Source: Actinomyces sp. HPA0247 (GTDB taxonomy: Bacteria; Actinomycetota; Actinomycetes; Actinomycetales; Actinomycetaceae). From it: a DNA stretch of 64,000 bases. Positions 16,453 to 24,179 of this stretch are shown here, piece after piece (position 1 is the stretch's first letter; each line of letters begins with the position of its first letter). Position numbers and translations under genes: made by a program. The notes below the pieces were generated by a model that ran no database searches, was not told the DNA's origin, and was given only the letters and a program-made list of their open reading frames with translations. The DNA lies in NCBI GenBank assembly GCA_000411415.1, contig KE150452.1:36069-100068 (forward strand), in the 5' to 3' direction.

Positions 16453-17550
16453 ATGGCACGCGTCGCAGTCATTGGCGGAGGATACGGAGGCGTCACGGTC
16501 GCTAAGGGACTTGATCCCCTCGCGGACGTCGTTCTCATCGAACAGAAGGACCAGTTCGTCCACCACGCAGCGGCCCTGCGCGCCGCTGTCGATACGGTGT
16601 GGGAGCATGCAATCTTCATGCCCTACACGAATCTCCTGAGCCGCGGCGAGGTCGTGCGTGGCACGGTTTCGCGCGTCGACGGCACGACAGTCCACGTCTT
16701 CGGGCACGATCCGATCGAAGCCGACTACGTTGTCTTCGCCACCGGATCCACCTACCCCTTCCCGGCGAAGTACTCCTCGTACCGTTCCTCCGTTGCCAAG
16801 GCGCGCCTCGAGCAGCTGCACGAGAACCTGAGCCGAGCCCGCTCCGTCATGATCGTTGGCGGCGGCACCGTCGGCATCGAGCTGACCGGCGAGCTCGCCA
16901 ACGCCTTCCCGGGCCTCGACATCACCATCGTCGAGTCCTCGGACCAGATTCTGGGCACCCCCGGCTACACAGACGCGCTCCGCGAAGAGATCAGCGAGCA
17001 GCTGGCCACGCTCGGCGTACGCGTCGTGACCGGTTCCGAGCTCGCTTACCTGCCACCGCAGAACGTCGGCGACCTGGGACACTTCATGGTGCAGACTAAG
17101 AATGGCGAGGTTGTCGAAGCGGACCTGTGGTTCCAGTGCTACGGTGCACGCGCTAACACCGGCTTCCTGATTGGCTCCGAGTATGAGTCCGTCATGAACC
17201 CGAACGGCACGATTCGCGTCGACGGCACCATGCAGGTCGTTGACCACCCGAATGTCTACGCCGTGGGTGACCTGACCGACGTGCGTGAATCCAAGCGTGC
17301 TGATGCGGCACGCCAGCAGGCACGCGTCGTCATCGCCAACATCACGGCGCAGATCGAGGGCGAGACACCTGACGCCCTGTATGAGCCCACCAAGGAATGG
17401 GTCATCCTGCCTCTCGGACCGAACATGGGTGCTTCCCAGTTGCTCGACGCAGACGGCCAGACCCGCATCTTGGGCGCCGATCAGACCGCCGAGATCAAGG
17501 GAACCGATCTCATGGTGTCCGTTATTCGTTCGCAGCTCAACCTTCCCTGA
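16453..17550 (+). CDS. FAD-dependent NAD(P)H oxidoreductase (NDH-2/FSP1-like)
   Basis: 365-residue two-dinucleotide-fold flavoprotein. FAD site VAVIGGGYGGVTVAKGL is at the N terminus, the NAD(P) site VMIVGGGTVGIELTGELA is around residues 134-151, and the second FAD motif VYAVGDLTDV is around 270. The layout fits type II NADH dehydrogenase or AIF/FSP1-like quinone reductases. There is no CxxC redox disulfide and no membrane helix. It probably passes electrons from NAD(P)H to a quinone, but the acceptor is inferred. The start has a strong AAGGAGG. It stands alone between the MazG-like gene and the acidic-tail protein. Confidence 0.85.
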   Translation: MARVAVIGGGYGGVTVAKGLDPLADVVLIEQKDQFVHHAAALRAAVDTVWEHAIFMPYTNLLSRGEVVRGTVSRVDGTTVHVFGHDPIEADYVVFATGSTYPFPAKYSSYRSSVAKARLEQLHENLSRARSVMIVGGGTVGIELTGELANAFPGLDITIVESSDQILGTPGYTDALREEISEQLATLGVRVVTGSELAYLPPQNVGDLGHFMVQTKNGEVVEADLWFQCYGARANTGFLIGSEYESVMNPNGTIRVDGTMQVVDHPNVYAVGDLTDVRESKRADAARQQARVVIANITAQIEGETPDALYEPTKEWVILPLGPNMGASQLLDADGQTRILGADQTAEIKGTDLMVSVIRSQLNLP

Positions 17551-17570
17551 TAAAGTGCGCCGTCTCACGG

Positions 17571-17576
17571 TAGAAT
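17571..17576 (+). promoter_or_regulatory. -10 box of a leaderless promoter
   Basis: TAGAAT followed by 7 nt and ATG 17584; this favours 17584 over the in-frame ATG at 17575, which overlaps the -10 box. Confidence 0.55.
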
Positions 17577-17583
17577 GAATGCC

Positions 17584-17901
17584 ATGACTGGAGATCCTCG
17601 CCGCGCGCTGACGCGCCTGCTGAACGCCTTCGAGAACCACTTCGACATCGCCCGCGATGGAGACGAGGCCGATGATGCCGCGCTCGAAGCAGCCGAGTTG
17701 GCGCTGCGTGACGCGTTCTTCACCTATGACGACATTCTGTTCACCCAGCTCGGGGTCGAGTTGCCGTTCGACATCCTCGACGACTCCGAAGAGGATGATG
17801 AGGACGATGACTCGGATTACGAGGACGACGACTCCGACTTCGAGGATGACGAAGCAACCGATGAGGATGACGACGACGATTTCATCGAAGTTGACGACTG
17901 A
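17584..17901 (+). CDS. Small protein with a very acidic C-terminal tail
   Basis: 105 residues. The first ~60 form a helical domain (ALTRLLNAFENHFDIA, then ALEAAELALRDAFFTYDD). The last ~45 are almost entirely Asp and Glu with a few Ser, Tyr and Phe. Similar actinobacterial proteins are sometimes labelled primosomal protein, a label I cannot support from the sequence. The polyanionic tail could mimic nucleic acid or bind basic proteins or cations (inference). Leaderless start; a strong terminator follows. Confidence 0.75.
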   Translation: MTGDPRRALTRLLNAFENHFDIARDGDEADDAALEAAELALRDAFFTYDDILFTQLGVELPFDILDDSEEDDEDDDSDYEDDDSDFEDDEATDEDDDDDFIEVDD

Positions 17902-17925
17902 GTCGTCCCAGATGCTCAGATAGAG

Positions 17926-17961
17926 GGGTGGGGCCCGAACCATGCGGTTCGGGCCCCACCC
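17926..17961. terminator. Bidirectional terminator
   Basis: Perfect 15-bp stem GGGTGGGGCCCGAAC / GTTCGGGCCCCACCC with loop CATGCG, between the convergent acidic-tail and aldo/keto-reductase-like genes. Confidence 0.88.
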
Positions 17962-17983
17962 GTCTGTTCAGGTCAGCTGCCGC

Positions 17984-18934
17984 TCAGCGCGCCACGCACG
18001 ACGGACCAGCAACCTCAGCGAGGACTTGGCGGATCGGAGCCGGCAGCGGCTCCGAATAACCGAGAAGAGTGTCGAGCTGACGGCGGGTGCGTGGCCCGAT
18101 CAGTGCGGCGCTCACGCCGGGGAAGTCACGCACCCATGCCAGCGCGACGTCACCGGTCGACCGTTCCAAACCGGCCGCAGCACGAGAGGTGGCCTCAATG
18201 ACGGTCCTCGGGTGACCCTCCAGGTAGGGTTCGACCATGTGTCGCAGATGTGGCGATGCGGCGCGCGAATCTGCGGGGGTCGTGTGACGATACTTGCCCG
18301 TCAGCGCACCCCCGGCCAATGCAGAGGCCGCGATGACACCGACACCTCGGCCCGACAGCTCGGCAATGGTCTGGGCTGCTGAGGCATTCGCCAACGAAAA
18401 GGGGGCTTCGACAACGGTGATTGGCGCGCATGCACCCAATATCCCGCGTGTCACGGCCTCTGCAAGTTCCCAGTGGGATGCCCGCGACAATCCGACATAG
18501 TGGGCGCGGCCGGAGCGCTGCGCAAGCGTCGCGGCCTCGAGAGTCTCCTCAAGCGGAACCTCCGGACGTGGCTCGACGAGCCATACGTCGACGTAATCTG
18601 TGTCGAGCCTGGCCAGGGCATCGTCGAGGCTGCGCAGCAGATCGCCGCGGCCCGCAGCGGTGACCCACGTGCCCTCTCCGGCACGTCGAACCGCGCCCCG
18701 CCAGACGAGTGCGACGCGGTGTCGGCCGATACTCGACAGTCCCTCTGATAGGACATCAACGGACATCCCGTCGCCGTGTGCAGGGGAGCACTCGACGAGA
18801 TTGCCGCCGGCATCGACGAAAGCCTTGAGCATGTCGTGGGCCTCGGGTCCATCGGTGTCGCGCCCCCACGTGAGGGTGCCCAAACCGAGTGCGGACAGAT
18901 AGAGCCCGCTACGTCCGCATTGCTTCAGTTCCAT
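17984..18934 (-). CDS. Aldo/keto-reductase-fold protein lacking the catalytic tetrad
   Basis: 316 residues with a clear AKR TIM-barrel pattern: MELKQCGRSGLYLSALGLGT at the start, VDVWLVEP, YVGLSRAS and the C-terminal cofactor region DVALAWVRDFPGVSAALIGPRT. The catalytic Asp-Tyr-Lys-His of active AKRs is not conserved: the DTAxxYG segment reads ECSPAHGDG, the lysine region VALVWRG has no lysine, and the histidine position in the VDxxxxH motif is Glu (VDVWLVEP). It may be an inactive or repurposed member that still binds NADP(H). ATG 18934 has a TAGGCT box 6 nt upstream, overlapping the end of the preceding nuclease gene. Confidence 0.82.
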   Translation of the reverse strand: MELKQCGRSGLYLSALGLGTLTWGRDTDGPEAHDMLKAFVDAGGNLVECSPAHGDGMSVDVLSEGLSSIGRHRVALVWRGAVRRAGEGTWVTAAGRGDLLRSLDDALARLDTDYVDVWLVEPRPEVPLEETLEAATLAQRSGRAHYVGLSRASHWELAEAVTRGILGACAPITVVEAPFSLANASAAQTIAELSGRGVGVIAASALAGGALTGKYRHTTPADSRAASPHLRHMVEPYLEGHPRTVIEATSRAAAGLERSTGDVALAWVRDFPGVSAALIGPRTRRQLDTLLGYSEPLPAPIRQVLAEVAGPSCVAR

Positions 18935-18938
18935 GCCT

Positions 18939-19793
18939 CTAGCCTAGCCGAGTCCGCGCTAGCCACTGCGCGTGTTGGCGCGGCGTTGGGGGAGTGGTTC
19001 CGCCGAATAATGGACACAGTGAGCGCACGCCACACCAGTTGCACAGCGGATTCTTGCGGGGCGTGAAGGAATCGTGCTCAATATCGTGTTCGATGCGGTC
19101 CCAGAGCTGATCGATGTGGCGCTCAAAATCGTGGATTTCGTCTGCCGTGGGATCCAGCGTGATCACCTGCCCGGCACGCAGGTACACGAGCTGCATGCGG
19201 GAGGGGAGAACCTGTGTGCGTGCAAGCAGGAGCGCGTAGAAACGCATCTGGTAGAGTGCCTCTCCCACATAGCGCGGTCCGGGTGCCTTACCGGTCTTGT
19301 AGTCGACGACGCGCAGGCGTCCGTCCGGAGCTTGATCGACCCGGTCGATGAAGCCGAGCAGGCGCACGCCACGCTCGGTCGTCGTGGTCACCCTCTGCTC
19401 GCGCGCCGCTGGAGCGATCCACTGGGGAGCCTCGATCGCGAAGTAGCCGTCGATGAGCGAGCGGGCATCGTCGAGCCACGCCTCTCGGTCAGCGTCGTTG
19501 GCGAACAGGGCGGCAATCTCGGGGTTCTTCGCCGCGAACGCCTCGTATTGGGGCACGACCTGCGCGCGTGCGTTCTGGGGTGTGCGCTCGGATGGATCGA
19601 GGGCGAAGAGCTCCTCAAGCACCGCGTGGACGACCGTCCCCAAGGCTTTCGCGCGCGTTTCCGGCTCCCGGTACCCATCAAGGACATGGAGCCGGTACTG
19701 CAGCGGACAACGCTCGTACTCTTTCGCACGCGATGCGGAAAGCGCGGGTTCCCACGTGCGGGGTTCGGGCGAGGGGGCAATCAGGTCTGTCAT
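18939..19793 (-). CDS. RecB-family PD-(D/E)XK exonuclease with Fe-S cluster cysteines
   Basis: 284-residue stand-alone nuclease module of the Cas4/AddB type. Motif features: ALSASRAKEYERCPLQYRLHVL at the N terminus, split here as SRAKEYERCPLQYR; GTVVHAVLEEL; LLGFIDRVDQ, then RVVDYKTGKAPGP with the catalytic D..D-x-K; and YQMRFYALLL. One N-terminal cysteine (YERCPLQ) and three C-terminal ones (CNWCGVRSLC) form the pattern of a 4Fe-4S nuclease cluster. It likely acts in DNA repair or end processing. ATG 19793 is set by TAGCGT 7 nt upstream; an in-frame upstream codon at 19823 is unsupported. Divergent from trmI. Confidence 0.9.
   Translation of the reverse strand: MTDLIAPSPEPRTWEPALSASRAKEYERCPLQYRLHVLDGYREPETRAKALGTVVHAVLEELFALDPSERTPQNARAQVVPQYEAFAAKNPEIAALFANDADREAWLDDARSLIDGYFAIEAPQWIAPAAREQRVTTTTERGVRLLGFIDRVDQAPDGRLRVVDYKTGKAPGPRYVGEALYQMRFYALLLARTQVLPSRMQLVYLRAGQVITLDPTADEIHDFERHIDQLWDRIEHDIEHDSFTPRKNPLCNWCGVRSLCPLFGGTTPPTPRQHAQWLARTRLG
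18941..18946 (-). promoter_or_regulatory. -10 box of the AKR-like gene
   Basis: TAGGCT, then 6 nt, then ATG 18934 on the minus strand. It shares a base with the TAG stop codon of the nuclease gene. Confidence 0.5.
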
Positions 19794-19800
19794 GAATACC

Positions 19801-19806
19801 ACGCTA
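19801..19806 (-). promoter_or_regulatory. -10 box of the RecB-type nuclease gene
   Basis: TAGCGT, 7 nt, ATG 19793, minus strand; leaderless arrangement. Confidence 0.5.
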
Positions 19807-19859
19807 ACCCCTGCCGCCTTCATCTGTGTCCTGCCATGGGCGCAGCAGGTCGTACGCGG

Positions 19860-19865
19860 TATCCT
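19860..19865 (+). promoter_or_regulatory. -10 box of trmI and the Pup operon
   Basis: TATCCT followed by 7 nt and ATG 19873. It probably drives the overlapping series trmI-mpa-dop-pup-pafA-FKBP. Confidence 0.6.
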
Positions 19866-19872
19866 TTACGTA

Positions 19873-20922
19873 ATGTCTATTCAGCGTAATACTTCGATAT
19901 CGGCCACCGATTTTGGCCAGCCCACCCGCCGAGGCCCGCTTGCCGAGGGCGACCGCGTTCAGGTTCGTGATCCCAAGGGACGCTTCCACCAGGTAATCCT
20001 CGTCAGCGGTGGACGTTTCCAGTCCAACCGCGGTGGCTTTGACCATAACGACGTTATTGGCCGCCCCGACGGTCAGGTGATGATCACGGAAGAAGGCCGC
20101 CAGTTCCAGATTCTGCGCCCTCTCCAGGTCGACTACGTGATGTCCATGCCCCGTGGTGCTGCCGTCGTCTATCCGAAGGATGCCGGCGTGATCACCCACA
20201 TGGGCGACATTTTCCCGGGCGCGACGGTTATCGAGGCTGGTGCGGGTTCTGGTGCCCTGTCGATGGCTCTCCTTGACGCAGTCGGCCCGCAGGGACGCCT
20301 CATCTCCGTGGAGCGTCGCCAGGACTTCGCCGACATTGCAGCCGCCAACGTCGACCTCTGGTTCGGTCGACGCCACCCGGCATGGGATCTGCGTGTTGGA
20401 GACGTCGATGAGGTCCTCTGGTCGGCTGAAGCTGGCAGCGTTGACCGCATCGTGCTCGATATGTTGGCGCCCTGGGAGAACATTGAGGCCATCACGCACG
20501 CCCTTATCCCGGGCGGCGTCCTCGTGTGCTACGTTGCGACCGTGACGCAGATGTCCCGTCTCGTCGAGGATCTGCGTGCATCCGAGCGTTTCACCGATCC
20601 GATCGCGTGGGAGGACATGCGCCGCGAGTGGCACCTTGATGGCCTTGCCGTGCGCCCGGAACACCGCATGGTCGCCCACACCGGGTTCCTTGTCATCGCC
20701 CGCCTTCTCGCCCCCGGCATCACCCCGCAAGAACGTTCGACGCGGCCCGCAAAGGCTGCTGAAGGCCAGGGCGGCGCGTGGGACGACGAGGAGGACTGGA
20801 GCCTCGAGAAAGTCGGCCAGCGCGTGAACTCTGAGAAAAAGGTGCGCAAGGTCCGCCGCGACGTCGTCGCACAGGCGGACACGTGGGCGTCAGAAGGACG
20901 CGAGGCGGCTAGCGATGAGTGA
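19873..20922 (+). CDS. trmI: tRNA (adenine(58)-N1)-methyltransferase
   Basis: 349 residues. A Rossmann methyltransferase domain carries the SAM motif VIEAGAGSGALSMALL and later DMLAPWENIEAI, as in M. tuberculosis TrmI, which methylates A58 in the tRNA T-loop. An N-terminal small domain precedes it and a charged, low-complexity extension follows after about residue 285. ATG 19873 is fixed by the leaderless promoter; the much longer open frame upstream is antisense to the nuclease gene. The 3' end overlaps mpa by 8 nt. In many actinobacteria trmI stands next to the proteasome ATPase, as here. Confidence 0.93.
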   Translation: MSIQRNTSISATDFGQPTRRGPLAEGDRVQVRDPKGRFHQVILVSGGRFQSNRGGFDHNDVIGRPDGQVMITEEGRQFQILRPLQVDYVMSMPRGAAVVYPKDAGVITHMGDIFPGATVIEAGAGSGALSMALLDAVGPQGRLISVERRQDFADIAAANVDLWFGRRHPAWDLRVGDVDEVLWSAEAGSVDRIVLDMLAPWENIEAITHALIPGGVLVCYVATVTQMSRLVEDLRASERFTDPIAWEDMRREWHLDGLAVRPEHRMVAHTGFLVIARLLAPGITPQERSTRPAKAAEGQGGAWDDEEDWSLEKVGQRVNSEKKVRKVRRDVVAQADTWASEGREAASDE

Positions 20923-22459
20923 GGCTACTGATCGCGAGTCTTTGCAGCGACGTCTGATCTCCCTGGAAGAGAAGAACGGACGCCTGACGAGCGCGCTCAC
21001 AACAGCGCGCACCGAGCTAATCCGCCTGCAAGGGGAGCTGGCCGACGTATCGCGTCCCCCGCAGACGCTGGCGACTTTTGTGCGTGCTTTCCCATCGTCG
21101 CGTCAGATCGAGGTCGTGAGCGGTGGCAAGCGTATGCGTGTGGCGGTGTCGCCGAAGCTCGACGTGACGGATCTATCCTACGGACAGTGGGTGCGTCTCG
21201 ACGACACGTCGATCGCCGTCGCTGCCGATGACTTTCCCCGCAGTGGACAGGTTGTCTCCATCCTCGAATTGGTCGGCCAGGATCGTGTTCTCGTCGCCAC
21301 AGAGGGCGGCGCCGAAACTCTTCTTGAGCTTGCCGGCCCGCTGCGTCACGGCAACCTACGCCCCGGAGACTCCCTCGTCGTGGATGCACGTGCCGGGATC
21401 GCGTTTGAACGCATCGTGCGTGAGGATGTCGAGCAGCTGCTCACCCCCGAGGTTCCCGACGTCACGTACGAAGATATCGGTGGTCTCGACGATCAGATCG
21501 CGCAGGTGCGCGACTCGATCGAAATGCCTTTCAATCACCCCGAGCTCTATCGGCAGTTTGGGCTTCGTCCGCCCAAGGGCATTCTCCTGTACGGTCCTCC
21601 GGGATCTGGCAAGACCCTCATCGCGAAGGCAGTGGCCAACTCACTATCCAAGCGCGGAGGCGCCTCGACGTTCTTCCTGTCTATTAAGGGCCCCGAGCTT
21701 CTCAACAAGTTCGTCGGCGAAACCGAACGTCAGATTCGTGCGATTTTCGCTCGAGCGCGCACTCTCGCGGCCGGTGATACTCCCGTCGTCATCTTCTTCG
21801 ATGAGATGGAGGCGCTGTTCCGCACGCGTGGCACGGGCGTGTCCTCGGACGTTGAAACGATGATCGTACCGCAGCTTCTTGCGGAGATGGATGGCGTTGA
21901 GTCGCTTGATAACGTTGTGATTATCGGAGCCTCCAACCGTGCGGACATGATTGATCCCGCTGTTTTGCGCCCCGGCAGACTCGACGTGCGGATCCGCGTC
22001 GATCGTCCCGATCGCGCGGGAGCGCTCGATATCTTCTCGAAGTACCTGACCCCGCAGGTGCCCATCCATGCCTCCGAGATCGCACGCTTCGGCGGTATCG
22101 ACGAGGCCGTGGCTGGGATGAGCGAACGTGCCGTCGATGCCCTCTACGCCCGTAACGAGACAACCGCGCTCTTCCTCGCGACTCTTGTCAATGGCGATCA
22201 CAAGCGCATCTACCTCTCTGACCTCGTCTCCGGCGCTCTCATCGCAGGGATCGTCGAGCGTGCCAAGAAGTATGCGATCAAGGACGCATTGATGGGCGCG
22301 CCCTCCGGGCTGAGCATGGAGCACCTGCTGCGTGGTGTCCATGAAGAGATGAACGAGTCATTGGAGCTTGCCGCCACATCATCTCCGGAAGATTGGGCCC
22401 GCACGAGTGGCCTCGCTCCCGAAATCGTGAATGTGAAGCCGATTGGAACAGTGAAATGA
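20915..22459 (+). CDS. mpa: Pup-dependent AAA ATPase Mpa/ARC
   Basis: 514 residues. An N-terminal coiled coil (about 1-45) that in homologs captures Pup is followed by OB domains (about 60-160) and an AAA module with Walker A GPPGSGKT (about 226-233), Walker B VIFFDEMEALF and sensor GASNRADMIDPAVLRPGRLD. Homologs unfold pupylated proteins and feed them to the 20S proteasome through a C-terminal GQYL-type docking tail. Here the protein ends in IGTVK, so that docking motif is missing, in keeping with the absence of prcBA from the cluster. It may act as an unfoldase without a protease. The stop overlaps dop by ATGA. Confidence 0.95.
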   Translation: MSEATDRESLQRRLISLEEKNGRLTSALTTARTELIRLQGELADVSRPPQTLATFVRAFPSSRQIEVVSGGKRMRVAVSPKLDVTDLSYGQWVRLDDTSIAVAADDFPRSGQVVSILELVGQDRVLVATEGGAETLLELAGPLRHGNLRPGDSLVVDARAGIAFERIVREDVEQLLTPEVPDVTYEDIGGLDDQIAQVRDSIEMPFNHPELYRQFGLRPPKGILLYGPPGSGKTLIAKAVANSLSKRGGASTFFLSIKGPELLNKFVGETERQIRAIFARARTLAAGDTPVVIFFDEMEALFRTRGTGVSSDVETMIVPQLLAEMDGVESLDNVVIIGASNRADMIDPAVLRPGRLDVRIRVDRPDRAGALDIFSKYLTPQVPIHASEIARFGGIDEAVAGMSERAVDALYARNETTALFLATLVNGDHKRIYLSDLVSGALIAGIVERAKKYAIKDALMGAPSGLSMEHLLRGVHEEMNESLELAATSSPEDWARTSGLAPEIVNVKPIGTVK

Positions 22460-23976
22460 GCAGCGAACGCATTATCGGTACCGAAACCGAGTATGGCGTC
22501 TACCGTCCCGGCGACGCGTGGGCAAATCCGATTGCTCTGTCGACGAAGGTTGTGACGACCTACGGTGAGATCAGCCGCACGGGCACTCCCGCCCAGGGCG
22601 CAGGTGTTGTGCGGTGGGACTATACGGGTGAGGATCCCCTCAACGATCTGCGCGGCATGCGTATGTCGCGTGCGGCCGTTGATCCCTCGCTTCTCACTGA
22701 CGATCCGTACCACCTCGCACCATCGGGAGGCTCTGAGCGCGTTGCTCGTCCCACTGCTGAGGAGCTGGCGCTTCCGGCTGCCACTACCGCCGTCTTGACG
22801 AACGGTGCACGCCTGTACGTCGACCATGCTCACCCCGAGTACTCCGCCCCCGAGACGATCGGTGCACGCGATGCACTGCTGTGGGATCGCGCGGGCGAAG
22901 TGATCGCGCAGCGCGTGATGGCACGCCTGGAGCAACAGGGCGAGGAACCAATCGTCCTCGTCAAGAACAACACCGACGGTAAGGGCGCCGCCTACGGCAC
23001 CCACGAGAACTACCAGATGCCGCGTATTACCGACCTCGATGCGATCGTTCGCGGTCTCACGCCCTTTATGGTGACCCGTCCCGTCATCTGCGGCACCGGC
23101 CGCGTGGGACGCGGACAGAAGAGCGAAGTACCCGGTTTTCAGATGTCGCAGCGCGCGGACTTCGTCGAAAACGAGGTCGGCCTCGAGACGACCTTTAACC
23201 GTCCAATCGTTAATACGCGCGATGAGCCCCACGCGAACCCCGCGCAATTCCGCCGCCTCCACGTGATCGGCGGCGATGGCAACATGTTCGATGTGTCAGC
23301 CTTCCTCCGTTTTGGCACAACCTCCCTCGTCCTGTGGGCGATCGAGCAGGGCACTGATCTGCGCTGGGATTCGCTCGTCATGGACGATCCTGTCCAAGAG
23401 ACCTGGAACGTGTCCCACCACCCCGATCTCGACTACAAGGTTGGAACGGCTGGCGGCGCCTACACGGCAGCCGAACTTCAGCAGGTATACCTGGACCTCG
23501 TGCTGGATACCTTCGAGGAAACGGGAACGACGCCCACAGCCGCCGACCAGGAGATTCTCACCCTGTGGCAGTCGGTCCTCGATCGTATGCGCGCCGATCT
23601 TTTCTCCGTGGCCACCGAGGTCGAGTGGGTGGGTAAATACCAGCTCATCAAACGTCAGAAGGAACGCGCGAACCTCGACTGGAGCGATCCTCGTCTCGCT
23701 GCGATTGACCTGCAGTGGTCAGACCTGCGTCCCAGCCACGGCCTCGTCTATCGTCTGGCGAAGGCAGGCATGGTGACACGCCTTGTCACAGATGAGGAGG
23801 TCGAACGCGCTGCCGACGTCGCGCCAACCAACACGCGTGCCCACGTGCGAGGATGGGCAGTCGCCAACCGCGGCGATCTTGTAAAGGCCTCGTGGACTTC
23901 TCTTGTCTTTGACCCCGGTGAAGGGGACTTGGTCCGTTTCCCGATTGCAGATGCACGCGACACGTCCACCCGATAA
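22456..23976 (+). CDS. dop: Pup deamidase/depupylase Dop
   Basis: 506-residue carboxylate-amine-ligase-like enzyme. It converts the C-terminal Gln of Pup to Glu and can remove Pup from substrates. The N-terminal IIGTETEYGVY carries Mg/ATP-binding glutamates. The Dop-specific insertion lies around residues 55-110, followed by YVDHAHPEYSAPE and a nucleotide-binding region KNNTDGKGAAYGTHENY. Dop-type length and insertion separate it from pafA downstream. The pup gene in this cluster ends in Gln, so this deamidase step is required. Start ATG 22456 overlaps the mpa stop. Confidence 0.94.
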   Translation: MSSERIIGTETEYGVYRPGDAWANPIALSTKVVTTYGEISRTGTPAQGAGVVRWDYTGEDPLNDLRGMRMSRAAVDPSLLTDDPYHLAPSGGSERVARPTAEELALPAATTAVLTNGARLYVDHAHPEYSAPETIGARDALLWDRAGEVIAQRVMARLEQQGEEPIVLVKNNTDGKGAAYGTHENYQMPRITDLDAIVRGLTPFMVTRPVICGTGRVGRGQKSEVPGFQMSQRADFVENEVGLETTFNRPIVNTRDEPHANPAQFRRLHVIGGDGNMFDVSAFLRFGTTSLVLWAIEQGTDLRWDSLVMDDPVQETWNVSHHPDLDYKVGTAGGAYTAAELQQVYLDLVLDTFEETGTTPTAADQEILTLWQSVLDRMRADLFSVATEVEWVGKYQLIKRQKERANLDWSDPRLAAIDLQWSDLRPSHGLVYRLAKAGMVTRLVTDEEVERAADVAPTNTRAHVRGWAVANRGDLVKASWTSLVFDPGEGDLVRFPIADARDTSTR

Positions 23977-24001
23977 TTAACGAAAGAAAGAAGAACGAAC
24001 T

Positions 24002-24178
24002 ATGTCGAATCAGATTTTCGCAGGCGGTCCCACCCCCGAGGATGACGTGACCGAGGCCGCTGGCCAGATCCAGGCCCGTACTTCGTCGATCGACTCTCTC
24101 CTCGACGAAATCGACTCCGTTCTGGAAACAAACGCGGAAGCATTCGTTCAGGGCTTCGTCCAGAAGGGTGGCCAGTGA
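24002..24178 (+). CDS. pup: Prokaryotic ubiquitin-like protein Pup
   Basis: 58-residue small modifier, disordered and acidic. It has the Pup helix SIDSLLDEIDSVLETNAEAF and C terminus QKGGQ; the final Gln must be deamidated by Dop before PafA can join Pup to a substrate lysine. Too short for routine ORF thresholds, but it sits exactly between dop and pafA. ATG 24002 follows an A-rich, AAGAAAG-containing leader. In organisms with a proteasome, prcB and prcA usually come next; here pafA follows after one base. Confidence 0.97.
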   Translation: MSNQIFAGGPTPEDDVTEAAGQIQARTSSIDSLLDEIDSVLETNAEAFVQGFVQKGGQ

Positions 24179-24179
24179 G

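Noticed and set aside
16387-17943. 518-codon minus-strand open frame across the flavin oxidoreductase and acidic-tail genes
   Set aside because: It covers two well-supported plus-strand genes and a terminator and shows no recognisable domain.
23977-24001. Possible remnants of prcB/prcA around pup
   Set aside because: The gaps before and after pup are 25 nt and 1 nt, leaving no space for remnants.
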